Origin: Lepas anatifera
Lineage: Eukaryota; Arthropoda; Thecostraca; Lepadidae
Assembly: GCA_034440635.1 (NCBI GenBank)
Contig: JAOTON010002241.1
Location: 744,001-808,000, forward strand
Length of the DNA stretch: 64,000 bases
Reading direction: 5' to 3'
How positions within the stretch are numbered: the stretch's first letter is position 1; every line of letters begins with the position of its first letter. The notes below the pieces were generated by a model, which was not told the origin of the DNA, made no database searches, and was given only the letters and a program-made list of their open reading frames with translations. A program made the position numbers and the translations under genes. Below are positions 1 through 11,656 of this stretch, piece by piece.

Positions 1-2
1 AC

Positions 3-1925
3 AAGTACTACCCACCACTGCTAGCACAGTTGGGAGAGCTACCAGAAACACCGCAGCCTCCAGTACCGCCGCCTCACTTTGGCTCGCCCCTGCTAGGTCC
101 ACCTCCACGTTGTACTCACGCGCCCTGAACGACGAAGTAGCAGATCTGAACACCCCACCGCCGGAGAAGGGCAAGAAGGAGAAGGGCTCAGGAAGCAAGG
201 AGAAGTCGGCTCACAAGTCCCCTCTTCATGCTTTGCCGCCACTGGCGCTTCCGCCACCACCGGTCCCCTCACTGCCCATGCCGTTAACGACAGGAGCTCC
301 TGACTGGCCTGACAGACCCGTCGATGGACAGCCGCTGAGCCTAACCAAGCCGAGCGGAGAGGAACCGCTGCCAGCTCTCGCCCTGAAGGAGGAGAAGCCG
401 TCCACTCCACCGCCAGGCCCGACACTGGGCGAGCGCCTGCGGGAGCTCGAGTCTCTCCGCCGCTTGATACCGTCCAACGTCAAACGACCCGCAGAAGATG
501 AGCCGATGCGGAACGAACGAGACGACGCGAAGAGAATCCGAGCTGAGGAGGAGTTTCCGGTGAAACGCGAGCCCGCGGACGAGGACCCGGTGCGGCCCGG
601 CTCGGAGGTTGACGAACGAAGCAGGGACAGCCGGCTGAGCGAGCCACGCGACTCGGGACGGTCCGACGCGGAGGATCCTCGACTGGATGGCCGGAGCGAG
701 TCTCCACCAGAGCGACCTCAGAACCTCTCCAAGTCAGCGACCTCACCCGCGCTACGAGCTTCGGCGCTGTCGACCCTAGGTCAGAGGATGCTCCCTACGT
801 TTCCGTTCTCATTTCCGATCACATCACTGCCTCAGGGCCACTTCCCATTCCCTCAGATGTCGGCCAACACTTTCAATCCGGTGCTGAACTTGCCACCAGA
901 TATTGACCCTGCAAAACATCCCAACATCTACACAAATCTCTTGCCAAAGCCTGGAGTCAATGACAATTCTTGGGAGGCGTTAATTGAGGTCCAGAAGACA
1001 TCTGAGACGAGCAAGCTACAACAGCTTGTAGATAACATCGAAAATAAAATAACGGATCCCAACCAATGTGTGATATGCCAGAGGGTGTTGTCCTGTAAAT
1101 CGGCTCTACAGATGCACTACCGCACTCACACTGGTGAGCGACCGTTTAAGTGCAAGATCTGTAGCCGGGCGTTTACGACAAAGGGAAACCTGAAGACCCA
1201 CATGGGCGTCCACCGCAGCAAGCCTCCCATGCGGGTGTCTCACCAGTGTCCAGTCTGCCACAAGCGCTTCCACAACGGCCTGCTGTTGCAGCAGCACATC
1301 AAGTTACACACGGGAGAGCCCACGGAGATGACGCCCGAGCAAATCGCTGCGGGTGAAGTTTTGGAGCCTCTGATGCCGATGCCTGGTGGCTTCCCACCGG
1401 GGGTTGTCTTTCCCGCCGGCTTTCCGCTACCTCCTTCCCACCTCCCAGGCTTTCCTGGTTTCCCTGGTGGCTTTCCAGGACTAGCCCTTCCCAAGCGGCC
1501 CCCATTCCCCAGCGGCGGTGACCGACACCGAGACGAGAACGGTAACCGAACGAAAGAAGAGCAGGCAGCCGCCGCCGCCAACGGTGACCGCTCCGACATC
1601 TCCGGCGACGAGTCCTTGGACTCGACGGCAGCCGGCAGTGCTGGGGCGTCGCCGGCGGCCTCTCCGGCAGGCTCGGGCGGCTCGCTCCGGCGCTCCTCGC
1701 CGCCGTGCAGCCCCCCGCCGGAGGACGGCTCCCAGCCGCTGGACCTGACGCCGCGGTCTTCAGCGCCGTCGGCCGCGGCCGCGCCGCCCACGCCGCCGGC
1801 CGGCGCGGCGATGGCGGCGCGACCGCCGCTGCCGGGTATGCCTGGCCCGTTCGTGGGGTCGCCGCTGTTCGGGTGCGGTCAGCTGGGTCTGGATACACGG
1901 TTTCCCGGCGTTGGAGCGTTTCCAG
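3..1925 (+). CDS. sal: Spalt (SALL) transcription factor, 5'-truncated exon with middle zinc-finger cluster
   Basis: Encodes part of a Spalt/SALL nuclear zinc-finger transcription factor, a developmental repressor. Three C2H2 fingers lie at nt 1067-1309: a finger pair with the TGERPFKC linker (motifs CVICQRVLS and [11 protein letters not shown]) followed by a single associated finger (CPVCHKRF). This is the family's central cluster. Upstream is an acidic/proline-rich stretch with the motif QNLSKS; downstream (about nt 1732-1752) is PLDLTP, which resembles a CtBP-binding PxDLS site. The N-terminal fingers would lie left of the window. The exon ends at 1925 before a GTGAGT donor, with one base of a split codon. 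The reading frame changes near the left edge: nt 3-96 read [12 protein letters not shown] in frame 3, but from nt 141 the coding frame is frame 2. A 44-nt GT-AG segment (97-140) would reconcile them, or there is an indel. Family assignment is strong; the left-edge structure is uncertain. Confidence 0.93.
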
Positions 1926-4349
1926 GTGAGTGCTTCTCCCGATCACCGGAGTTTTACTGGGAAAAAAGAGCCTTTACCCGCGGAAAAATAGGCCAGTTGG
2001 TTCAGTATTTAGGGTTTCGGGCGTACCCATCGTTATGTCGTCTAGCACTCAACTCAAATAAGTGTATGAAGAGTTTTGGATAGATAAAACAAAAAAGCCT
2101 ACATACAGAATAATTTACATCATCATGTGTGTTTCCTCTTTTGGTTAGACCCATAGAAACCTCGCAGTGGAAATACACTATTTCACCGTTCAGCGCAGAT
2201 CAGTAAGTTTATTGAGGGCCTGAAATGCGTCTAAGAAACCGTAGCATGTGTCAATGCCTTGCTTGACACTGTAAGTTAACCCATTCCACCAGTTCGAAAC
2301 ATCCAACTCTAATCTAGCCGTGTGGAACCCATGGATCACGGGGTTCAACGCCCCCACAGTTTAATCTCGTCACTCGACAAGCGCGGGTTCAACGTGCGTC
2401 GCCTCACACATGCCAATGCGCGGTGATTTGTCTGGTGAACGGCACACGTGTTCGCGCGCGTCTCTCATACATGTCTGGTGATTTGCCTTGTGATCGCAGC
2501 GTCGGCTGGAACGACCGTCGAATCAGGGGTGGCAGGATTTCAACAGGCGGCGAATGTTGTCTGATCACTCAGTGTCACTGTGCTTATCCGCGCAGCAGGG
2601 GCTATGTCTCATTTTGAGACGTCCTGGCCAGTGCCTGGCTCTGTGAGGTGTTGATGTAACTGCTGTGACGTGTGGTGGGGATGACGTGCGACGCGGCCTT
2701 GTGACGTGGTGGTACTCAGCTAAGTAGGAGATTTATGATGTACCCAGCTCTGACTCCTGAACGTATGGTTCATGGATGCATGTTCCTTGATGTACCGTTG
2801 TCCCTCTGCTTGCTCCTAAAATGTGTTCAAATACGTCTGAAGGCAATGTTTTGTTCATGAAGCTGTGTATCATAGTCTGCTAAAAAAAGCTCATTGGTAG
2901 TCCTTTCTCAGTTTGAATTGATCCCCAGTCCCAAATTATGTTTAATACCCCGAACACTCCTATTGCACGAGTTATTTGTGAGGGCAGTGCATGTAGGGAG
3001 GCATCCTAGCAACATTTCAATATTGCAAGTTGGTAACTACTGTGGTGCGAACAGCTCCTGGGTTAGTGCGTCTTAGTATACTTACCTGGTATGCATTAAC
3101 AATAACAGTAGTGCAATACGTATATTACCCTCTCAAAGAGAGAAATGCAATTAGTAATAGCATTGATGACAAGGAATTGTAGGAATAAGGCATTTAGTTT
3201 AGGAAGTTTTCAAAAGGAAGTCTTAATTGGATTCAAAGTTCATTAAATGTGTGGCGTTGCGATTTTTACTTTTTTGTCATGGAAGATCTGAGGTACTGTT
3301 TGATAAACCATACAAAATAATTTACACTTTAAAATCTTCCGAGACACAGTATCATTATCATCTCAAGAGTTGATGTCTTCAACAAGCGGCACCTAAGTTA
3401 AAAAAACAATGGGAAATAGCTTTACGCATGATTGCAGAAGCCTGTGTATTGGAAAGCTACTAACGTAGGTACCTACATATGTGTCTTAGGTGAATAGTGA
3501 AGACTCATTTTGGTTTTGGATTTTTTATTCCTGAATTATATTTCATTCTGCTGAGGTTGGGTACTTTGCCGAAACATACCAAAGACAGGTTGCGGAGAAA
3601 TCTGACATTTATTATCCAATTTTGTTGGTGGTATTAAGGAACAAAGTTCCTTTTTTTAGTCCTCCAAAACATTTCTGCGGAATTGGGAGTCCTAGCCAAT
3701 GCCTGACTAGAAAAAGGTGGCTATTTCGATCAGTTTAGATATTTACAGAGAAGTGGCGCACCCACGTTCAGTTTCATTGACATCTCCAACCAACCCAGCT
3801 GCAGTGAAGATGGGAAAAGCACCGACCGCGCCATATGCTTCACGGTTAGGTAGTTTGCGTCATTATTTTACATCAGGCTGATGTTTCTGCATGGGTTAGC
3901 CGAGGACTGTGGAAGTCACACAGTACAAAACCTGTCATGACTCAAAATTGCTACAATAGAATGAAAGGGGCGGTAGGCTGATGGGGTTGTTGAGGTTTGT
4001 CGTCTTTTAGTGTGTGTTAGCGTGCGCTCACTCCCTTTTATTTCATTTTTAGCATACCTTAGTGTGGCAAAATGTGTTCCGGCATTTTCTGCTTTACTGA
4101 GACGGTTAAAAGATGTGCTCAGTTGTCGAGCCTGTTTGACATAGGTAAAGATTACTGATAGAAATGAGAATATTTGGAAGGCTGGCTAAAATCAATGACG
4201 ATACCGCAATGCCCATCCAAAGACAAGGGACTAAACTGGATAGTTTGTTTTCATTGAAAGAAATTGTAAAATAGGCATTTACCAACGAAAATAATGTCGC
4301 ATAAATTTCAAAAGCATTGCGAATAGATCCCTGACCACTGGGTTTTCGA
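1926..4349 (+). other. spalt intron, left part, no recognised feature
   Basis: Intron between the GTGAGT donor at 1926 and the acceptor at 4679. It is AT-rich after about 2.7 kb. No open frame with family resemblance, no structured RNA and no clear transposon end was seen in this part. Confidence 0.6.
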
Positions 4350-4660
4350 AAACAAATTGGAACACATTGCCACCTCTCTCTCCCCGCCCCCTTATCTGCC
4401 CCTCCCCCCGTATCAGCTGGGTGTGCGTGTGACCAGTCAGTTAAGAGTCCTGCTCGTGCCCACCCCTGTACCTGCCCCCTCCAGCTGTGAAGGCGTGTGG
4501 CCAGTGAGTTCGCCACCGTCCTTGATGTTCCATCTCGCTCTCGTCTTGTTCTTGCCCCTTGTGTAGACGTGTGACTGCGGGGTCGCAGCTGTTTCAGTGC
4601 CCCCTCTGAGCTGTGAGGGCACGTGACCAGTCGGTTTGGCAGCGTTGGTGACCCAATGTC
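4350..4660 (+). repeat. Degenerate tandem repeat just upstream of a spalt exon
   Basis: Three diverged copies of a unit of roughly 70-110 bp share a core like CAGCTGTGAGGGCACGTG followed by ACCAGTCGGTTTG (cores near 4415, 4480 and 4605). The stretch is CT-rich and runs to within 20 nt of the acceptor, so part of it may serve as the polypyrimidine region. Confidence 0.5.
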
Positions 4661-4679
4661 GGCCGCTGTCTGCTTCCAG

Positions 4680-4816
4680 CAATGCGCGGTAATACCACAT
4701 GCAATCTGTGCTTCAAGGTTTTCGCCTGCCAGTCGGCTTTGGACATCCACTACCGCAGCCACACAAAGGAGCGTCCTTTCAAATGTCCCCGCTGCGACAA
4801 AGGCTTCAGTACAAAG
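4680..4816 (+). CDS. sal: Spalt exon with C-terminal zinc-finger pair
   Basis: Second visible spalt exon. It follows a TGCTTCCAG acceptor; the split codon from 1925 is completed as GCA, after which the frame reads [20 protein letters not shown] and then [13 protein letters not shown]. This is the first finger and the first half of the second finger in the Spalt C-terminal pair (CNLC, CPRC, ending GFSTK). The exon ends on a codon boundary before GTCAGT at 4817. The second finger is therefore cut by an intron between STK and GNMKQH, and the next exon supplies the remainder. Splice phases match on both sides. The match to the SALL pair containing NTTCNIC and SHTKERPF is close, so the assignment is firm. 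Confidence 0.93.
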
Positions 4817-4989
4817 GTCAGTGGCGCAACGAGGGGAGGTGGACCAGCGCATGGGCTTATACTCTAAAAATGATCTAGGAACAAAACGTGTTCAATTAAG
4901 GACCAAAAAGCATCCATTTCATCTTGGTCTGATTTGTGCAGTGCGTTCTTTTAAGTTCAGAACATAGGTTTTGTCTTTTATGTTTATTA

Positions 4990-5440
4990 GACGGCCGACC
5001 CGGCGTTGCCGGGGCCCCCTTCCCCAATATGACTCAGGGGCGGACGCTGACCCGAGTTTTGGGGGCCAAACCCTGTCTGATCTCCTCCTGGGGGGGGGTG
5101 GGGGATTTTTGTCTACAGACCTAGCGTAAACACCTTTTTCAGTGTCGCAGACCTAGTATAAGCTCCTCTCCAGTACATGATTGCTCTCCGGGGGGGGTGG
5201 GAGGAGATTTTTGCTCTACAGGCCTAGGGTAAACACCTTTTCAAAATTTCTCCGGCGTTTGGGGGCCAAATGTTTGGTCCCTCCATCTGGGGCATTGCCG
5301 AATGCCCCCCTCGTCGCCAATGATATGACTAGGGTCGGCCTCCCTTCCGCTCCTTTCTCTCTTCTGGCCCAGCGCTGCTGGGGTTCTATCTCCCAATAAC
5401 CACGAGTTGGTGTGCTGATTGTGCTCTCCGTTTCGATTGG
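4990..5440 (+). repeat. G-rich repeated segment in spalt intron
   Basis: Two similar G-tract segments (about 5083-5137 and 5181-5241) share a GGGGGGGTGGG run, a TTTTTG(T/C)TCTACAG stretch and CTAG(C/G)GTAAACACC. GGGGGCCAAA recurs at about 5061 and 5261. This looks like a small degenerate tandem duplication. No coding potential was recognised. Confidence 0.45.
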
Positions 5441-6205
5441 ATAAGCTGTCCGGACATAACTGAACCTTGCCTAACCATGTCCGATTCAGCGGGCCGGGCT
5501 GCGGCGCACCTACCCTGCGGGGCACGTATCGCATTTGTCGGCCGCGGCTTCGCCGCGCCCTTCTCAGGAATCAGGTCTGCTCGCCTTGCTCGCAGATTTC
5601 CACCGCTTCGCGGTGGTTTGTCTCCGGACCGCCGAAACCCGTTCAGGGCAACATATACCTTTCTAAACGGGGGCAACCCTCAAGTTCACTGGGTCACGTG
5701 ACCCAATGAACCACTCGGCCCACCTATCCCTTGAATTCCTTTTCTATCCACTTACCTATAGTTATGCTGTACTGCAATGCCTTTCCTGTAATGAAGCTGT
5801 AACGCAATGCGCGCCCTGTAGTGAAGCTGTACCGCAATGCGTGCCCTATAGTGAAGCTGTACCGCAATGCCTTTCCTGTAGTGAAGCTGTACCGCAATGC
5901 GTTTCCTGCAGTGAAAGTGTGCCGCAATGCATAACCTGTGTCCATACTGGGCCGCCCAGCGCACTTAAGCTTTGGTAGGTAGCAGTCGTTTTAGCTACCA
6001 GAGCGTAACTTTGATAGGCTGTCCTGACATAATCGAGCCTTACCTAACCATGCCCGATTCAGCGGGCCGGCCTGCGGCGCTCCTACCCTGCGGGGCAAGT
6101 ATCGCCTTTGTCGGCCGCGGCTTCGCCGCGCCCTCCTCAGGACTCAGGTCTGCTCGCCTTGCTCGCAGACTTCCACCGCTTCGTGACGGCTTAACTCCAG
6201 ATCGC
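5440..6205 (+). repeat. Composite repeat: two 195-bp direct repeats flanking a 30-bp minisatellite
   Basis: Near-identical segments at 5440-5635 and 6013-6205 both run from GCTGTCC(G/T)GACATAA through GATTCAGCGGGCCGG to CTCGCAGA(T/C)TTCCACCGCTTCG. Each contains short GC-rich hairpins such as CCGCGGCTTCGCCGCG. Between them (about 5762-5945) lie about six copies of a 30-bp unit, core GTGAAGCTGTACCGCAATGC. Because 30 is divisible by 3, the unit stays open in several frames. The arrangement resembles a mobile element with terminal direct repeats, but no enzyme gene is present. Confidence 0.6.
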
Positions 6206-6281
6206 TTTGCTGTAACGTAATTGCAAGCGTGCGAATGATTCTGCTTATTGTGTTCACTAGGATATCATCACCTGTCAGGCT

Positions 6282-6510
6282 CATACGCGTCGGAAAGGGG
6301 GGCAGGGGGCCTTGCCCCCTCCACTTTTGGGACAAAAATTTCCTGATCTCAGTCAAAATGAGAGAAAACCGGACATTCTTATATCCAGCCGCTGCGGAAG
6401 GCAACGAGGAGCCCAAATTCGAACAGTTTTTGGTCCTGATGTTGAAAGTTTTTTGTCAGCATCAGGTTGTAGTTTGGCTGCCCCCCCCACTTTTTTGCCG
6501 GTGGCGACAC
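6282..6510 (+). repeat. Dispersed repeat, copy 1
   Basis: Runs from CATACGCGTCGGAAAGGGG to CCGGTGGCGACAC. The same sequence recurs in reverse orientation at 30831-31032, sharing the stretch around ATATCCAGCCGCTGCGGA(A/G)GC. No terminal inverted repeat was found, so the class is unknown. Confidence 0.65.
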
Positions 6511-6967
6511 TTGTGATCACTTATGATCTATCCCTTTCAACTTTGATGGCAGCCATGTGGATGTACCCTCTCCTCATTCACACACTTGTGTGTTGGGCAC
6601 CGGCCTTAATATTTTAGTATGACACCGATAGCACTATAAATGGAAATGTATCATAGAAAATTTGATAGGTGCACTCAACATGCTCCAAAAACACCGAAAA
6701 TGCATTATTGCATTTTTTCGTCTCGAGCGGAGAGTAATCAGCAGGGAAATTCTGGCGCATTTATTCATAAAAATATTTAAGCATCATTAAGTCCTGCATG
6801 TGGAAAGACATTATGGAACAGTGTGCACGTGCGCCCGCACGCGCTGGCGCTGGATTCGCTCCAATTTTTAATTTGAATGAATCGGAAACATTATCAGCAT
6901 TGCTTCCAATTTTGGCCTCAGACCAGGATGAAGCCATGCTTCTGGTGATGCAGGATAATTATATTGT
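6511..6967 (+). other. spalt intron spacer, nothing recognised
   Basis: AT-rich intronic DNA between two repeats. I see no coding, RNA or element signal. Confidence 0.5.
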
Positions 6968-7261
6968 ATCGTACTCATAGGCGGATCCAGGGGGCAAAGG
7001 GGGTCACGTGCCCCCCCCGATCGACCCTCGGCGCCCTCTGAAATGGTCACGGCGCCCCCTGAAAGGTCGATGGAGCCCATCTGAAATGTCGCTTCCCACC
7101 CCCTCCCCCAGGATGCGAAAATCGGCGCCCACCGATAGGATTTGGCGCCCACCTGATAGGTTTTGCCGGTCAAAAGTGGTGCCCCCTGGTCCGGATGGCG
7201 CCCCCCCCGGAGGTGCCCCCCCCCCCAGATCGGCAATCCTGGATCCGCGTATGATCGTACT
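6968..7261. mobile_element. hAT-like MITE with perfect 8-bp target duplication
   Basis: The element at 6976-7253 begins CATAGGCGGATCCAGG and ends in the complement of CATACGCGGATCCAGG (15 of 16 terminal positions match). It is flanked on both sides by ATCGTACT (6968-6975 and 7254-7261). An 8-bp duplication and short terminal inverted repeats are typical of hAT transposons. At 278 bp with no transposase it is non-autonomous. The interior is full of C runs and GGCGCC motifs. Related copies occur at 10760-10895, 28190-28325 and 35960-36232. Confidence 0.85.
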
Positions 7262-8394
7262 CACTATATTTATCTATGCACTACGTAGGTCCATCCACCA
7301 TAAGAAGCTGAAGTCAACGGTGCTATTCTGGGACTCGTCTTTATAACCTATAACTTCGATGGCGAGCTGTGTTCCTCTCCTTCCAGAATTACACCCCTGT
7401 GACCGGGACCGCAGCAGTAACTATCACTTTTTTCCGCGATAAGCAAATAATCATTTGAGATCGATGTTGCTGGATACGGAGCATCAGCAATCAATGGTAC
7501 TCCAATATGAAGCAACCAGGCCAGTCGGCCCCGTAATTTATGTTGTGATTGCAACAGTGCACCAGGCTCAGGAGGGGCTTACCCCGCCCCTTCCCAAGAA
7601 AAATGATACTAATCCCAGGCGAATTCGAGGTAACAGATAATTCAATACGCAACGTGCATCAGTGCCTTGAGTCCACCCAATATCCAACGCTTAGGTGCCA
7701 CATCAAACTTGGCTAACAAATCATTACCAAACTTGATGGCACATCCGATGGCCCAGCTTTATTGTGCTCCTCATGTGAAAACTTTTCTTTAGATTTACGG
7801 CGAAGCCTGTCGGCTCCCTTTATAGCTGAAGTTTTGGCCAACTTTACTAACGAGAGCTGCTGAAGGATGTATTAATCCACCCATCACTTGGGTTAGAAGT
7901 TTTACAAATGAATTTAAAGTTGCACGGTGTGAAGGTAGCGCGTCAAAGTCATTTTGAGACTTTGATGGACTTGCTGGAGTTTATTCAATGGACATCATTG
8001 AAATTAATGAGCAATTTAAAAGTTTTAAATTGTCATTGCACAGCCGGTTGGGGAAGCTCACAACGAATATGATAAGGAAAGGAAGTACTACCGAGAGGTT
8101 ATCGGGTCTTTTCGAATGGGGAGTGTATTTGCCACTCAGAGGGTGTCAACGCCATCATCGCATTGGCCTTGGGGCTTTACGGTTGCTTGAATCCAAAGGC
8201 ATTGTTCGTCTGAGGAAGCTTCCTCATCTCGGGAGTCGGGATATATACTGATACGCGGTGGAAAACACATAATTTGTCGGACCTATGGCAGTTAAGGGTT
8301 AGAAGTACCCCATCAGCGCAACAATTTTCCGGGGCCTCGGTGATATTTTCAATGACTAAGTGCGTTGTTCAGGAATGCTAGTTCTGTTGTTTCT
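7262..8394 (+). other. spalt intron spacer, nothing recognised
   Basis: About 1.1 kb of intronic DNA. Small open frames (for example 7988-8251) show no recognisable motif and are probably chance. Confidence 0.5.
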
Positions 8395-8565
8395 GGCATG
8401 CGCGGCCCATTGGTAGATGGTGGATCGTCAGGTCCCAGGATCAAGACCGGAGGGTACTTTGAATTACTGCAATATGACCCGCACAAACTCTCCCAACAGG
8501 GTGGAGTTGGCGACGCTGTATAATCTGACAGTTAGTGCGTGGTCAAACTTCAATAATTATGTAGT
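8395..8565 (+). mobile_element. Diverged tRNA-derived SINE, copy 1
   Basis: Shares its 3' domain, CTCCCAACAGGGTGGAG then TTGGCGACGC, with the well-bounded SINE at 45595-45773. A degraded box-B-like GTCCCAGGATCAAGACC occurs near 8427. No target duplication could be placed. Confidence 0.6.
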
Positions 8566-10549
8566 TGCAATGCTCTCAGATGTTGCTTTCATGGTGATAA
8601 GGTACTTGGCTCACGCGTTTCAAAATGTTTCTCGCGCAAAGACGTTGGATCTCTTTCGTAGTAAGTACATACTTAGTCTACTCAATCCAGCTCACCTTGC
8701 AAGAGATCATGCACATGTGATGTGGATCTGTTACACCACCTATCGAATCAATAAGGCCCCTAAGCTTCGGCACATGCACACCTCGTCCGGGGTAGATGAA
8801 GTACACGTCATTTCACTCAGGAGCTCATGTGTCGAAGTTGGGAACTGCTTTCTAGGAGAGAGGAAGCATCGCCAGTGTTGACCAAGACCGAAATTGGGCA
8901 TGATTGGTAACACCAGCGTCGGAAGCAAGGTAGACAGGTGGACGCGTCCTAGCCAAAGTTTTGGGACTTGACCTAGCTTATACACCTTTTCACCTTCCTG
9001 TTAGCATGGACCCACGCTGACAGAAATGTCAGAATTTCATAATTATGAATTACATGTCATTAGTCGCAGTGTTTTTTTTAACTTCTCGGAAGGGCTCTTC
9101 ATGACAGCTATCTAATTTGTGTTTCTCCCCCTCCCCCACCTGCCCCCACGTCATCGACAGGTCTGATTCTGTTCCCCGGATAAAAATATCTGGCGACGCC
9201 ACTGGACTGATTGATTTTAAAGATTTTTTTGTCTTGCGTGCCAAGCATATAACAAACTGCAAGTCAAGAAATCAACCCAGCAGGGAAGCTTCAAATGACC
9301 AATGAAGCCTCAAGGCAGCACACTCGACATTTCTTTGCCATTTGGAAATATGACTGGGAAGTAACGTTTGTCCTGCGTCCATGTAGGCAGCCCCAGTAGC
9401 AGCTAACATTTTAAGTTTATGAAAACATAAAAATGCAAGACAGCCCCTCGATATGACAGCATTTCCAGCGTGAGCACCGGGCTGACCTGACGCGAGGCGA
9501 TAGCGAAGGTCCTACAACTGGCAGGGGCAGCCGCAAGTCCAAGCATACCTACTAAGACAACACAGAACACGTCTGCTCAAAACCTAGGCGAGAGGTGGGC
9601 AGTACGCCCAGGGTCGCTAATAAGGCTCATCAATTTTTGCATTGATGGTATAACGTAAAAATTTGTTAAATGTCCTGGAATGATTGAAGACGGCCTTTCC
9701 CCTGCTGGGATGAAGCGACAGCGTGCCGAAGGGTGCCTTCTAGTTTCAGTGAGCTCTTGTTTATTTTTTTCTTTCCTTATCTTAAAACCGTGGTTAAAAT
9801 ATTCGCAATGTTTCAGCCATGTACCCCTGAGTTTTTTCGCAGCTACCCTTTCCTATGAGGCCATCTATTTATCGTCAAAAATGTTCCTGATCTCATGTAC
9901 CTCAGTCTTCACAGTCAGACCATTTTTTTAGAATAAACACCACCTAATTTCCCCTCTGTGTTGGAATAAATGATTGGTGAATACCTTCTGCCCCTTCCCA
10001 AGTAGAAAACCCGTAGCAATGTCCAGTCTAACCTCCAGATCCTCGGGTAGAGACACAGAACCTTACTTCAACAGGATCATGTATTTATGTATCGTCGCGA
10101 TCTTTCAAACGAAATAAAATTTCGACCACCCGCAGAACGTATCGGCCTGAAGAGTCCTACCTACCAGGGACAGGGTGGCCATGGGCATCGGTAGGCAAAT
10201 GCCTTTTGCCCCCTCACCTGTATCCGCCAATGCTCGTTCACCAGGACAAACTACGTGACAAGACACCCCTGAGGGTGGCCTTAACTCACCTGTGGCTCCA
10301 GATATGCATATCCCGTTGGCCACGCCCTTCTTCATCCGAAAATCAGCACTGTCAAAGTTCTTGTAACCACCTTTCACAAAAAAGCGCAAACAGCTAGAGA
10401 TCCCGCGTATAACCGATGTGACCCACTCCCAGTCAACCAATTAGAGCAGCATCCGCCCGTCGTCATGGCAACGCCCGCGAAATAGAAGTCACCCTCTAAC
10501 ATGGTATGAACGCGTCCATACGTGCTGTTTCGAAGCAAGATACCTTTAC
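8566..10549 (+). other. spalt intron spacer with one orphan hAT-type end
   Basis: No gene recognised. Around 9189-9214 the minus strand reads CAGTGGCGTCGCCAGATAT, a typical hAT-type terminal repeat, without a visible partner end. The rest is unremarkable. Confidence 0.45.
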
Positions 10550-10750
10550 TTAAGGGCGGGCCGCCGCCGAAGTAAAGGTAGTAAAGGCCGCCGCCTTCGA
10601 AGGGCGGGCCGCCGCCGCTGAGAAGTCGGTGGCTGGAATACGCATGCGGGGAGGAGTATGCTAGATCGATATATCGAAGATTAGATGATCTAGTCTAGAT
10701 ATAATCTAGATCTAGATCGAATATGCTAGTATGCTAGATATGCTGCACGG
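10550..10750 (+). repeat. GC-rich and CTAGAT-rich simple sequence
   Basis: GGGCGGGCCGCCGCCG occurs twice (about 10554 and 10602) next to AAGTAAAGG motifs. It is followed at 10660-10745 by overlapping short palindromes built from CTAGAT/ATCGAT. Low-complexity intronic sequence. Confidence 0.55.
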
Positions 10751-10759
10751 GGTAGAAGC

Positions 10760-10895
10760 CATAGGCGGATCCAGGGGGAGCAAGGGGGGACATTTCTCCC
10801 GATCGACCCCCTGAAAAAATATTGCGCCTTCTTGAAAAGTCGATGGCACCCCCTGAAATGTGGCTCCTCCCCCAGCATGCGAGTATCGGCGAGTA
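10760..10895 (+). mobile_element. Truncated hAT-like MITE (same family as 6976-7253)
   Basis: Starts with the same CATAGGCGGATCCAGG terminus and follows the family interior through CTCCCCCAGCATGCGA. It then loses similarity, with no right end. A one-ended, decayed copy. Confidence 0.7.
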
Positions 10896-11656
10896 CTTAG
10901 AAACATTTACTGCCCTAAAGGCTTCCTATTTTGCGAATCAACTTCCATCGAAGAGAAACTTTGCAGAAGGGTACATTTATCAAAGTGTAAGGATAGTTGC
11001 GCCCGTTGGAGGGCGCATTTATTTGATTTTATTGGTCTCCCCCTCATGTCATGTCAAGTGACACTCTACAGATCACTCTCAGAAGTGCACTCTCACTCAT
11101 AGGTACAGAAATGCAATTGATTTGGTGTTTCAAAATGCGGATATACTCGTGTATATATAGGTATATAATTGTATCACTGTGTAATTACTTTCTTGCACCA
11201 CAATAAGAAATACATATCTGCTTTATAAATCCGACACCAGAGAACTCATAGATATGGTAGTTTATCTCAGAACGCGCAAATAGGGGACGTTTGGGGCCAT
11301 TAGGGTTCTATTGCTGGCATTTAATCAAAGCTATCGCCTTTGGTCACCGACATCGCTGTTCTTGTTGTTCAAGTATATAAAACCAAAAGGAAGTACTTAA
11401 TTTTTTTCCAAGCTAGCTAAGATGCATTATCTCCTGCGAATTCTCTCATTCTCTCTGCGTAGGAATGAAATGAATGCTCATTCCCTGCTTTGGAACGCCA
11501 AGAAAAAGCCTGGTACGGAGATAAAAAACCAGCTTATAGTGCGCAAAAAACCGCTGCCACTCATCCTGTTTATCGCGTTAAGGAAATTCAGCTCATTAAA
11601 GGGTGTAAAGCACCAAATTTCCCTACCTACTGAAAAAGTTCAGATAGATGGTAGTC
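10896..11656 (+). other. spalt intron spacer, nothing recognised
   Basis: AT-rich intronic DNA with no supported feature. Confidence 0.5.

Noticed and set aside
5706..5978. 90-codon Cys-rich repetitive peptide
   Set aside because: It is the 30-bp minisatellite read in frame; it is also open on the minus strand and lacks gene context.
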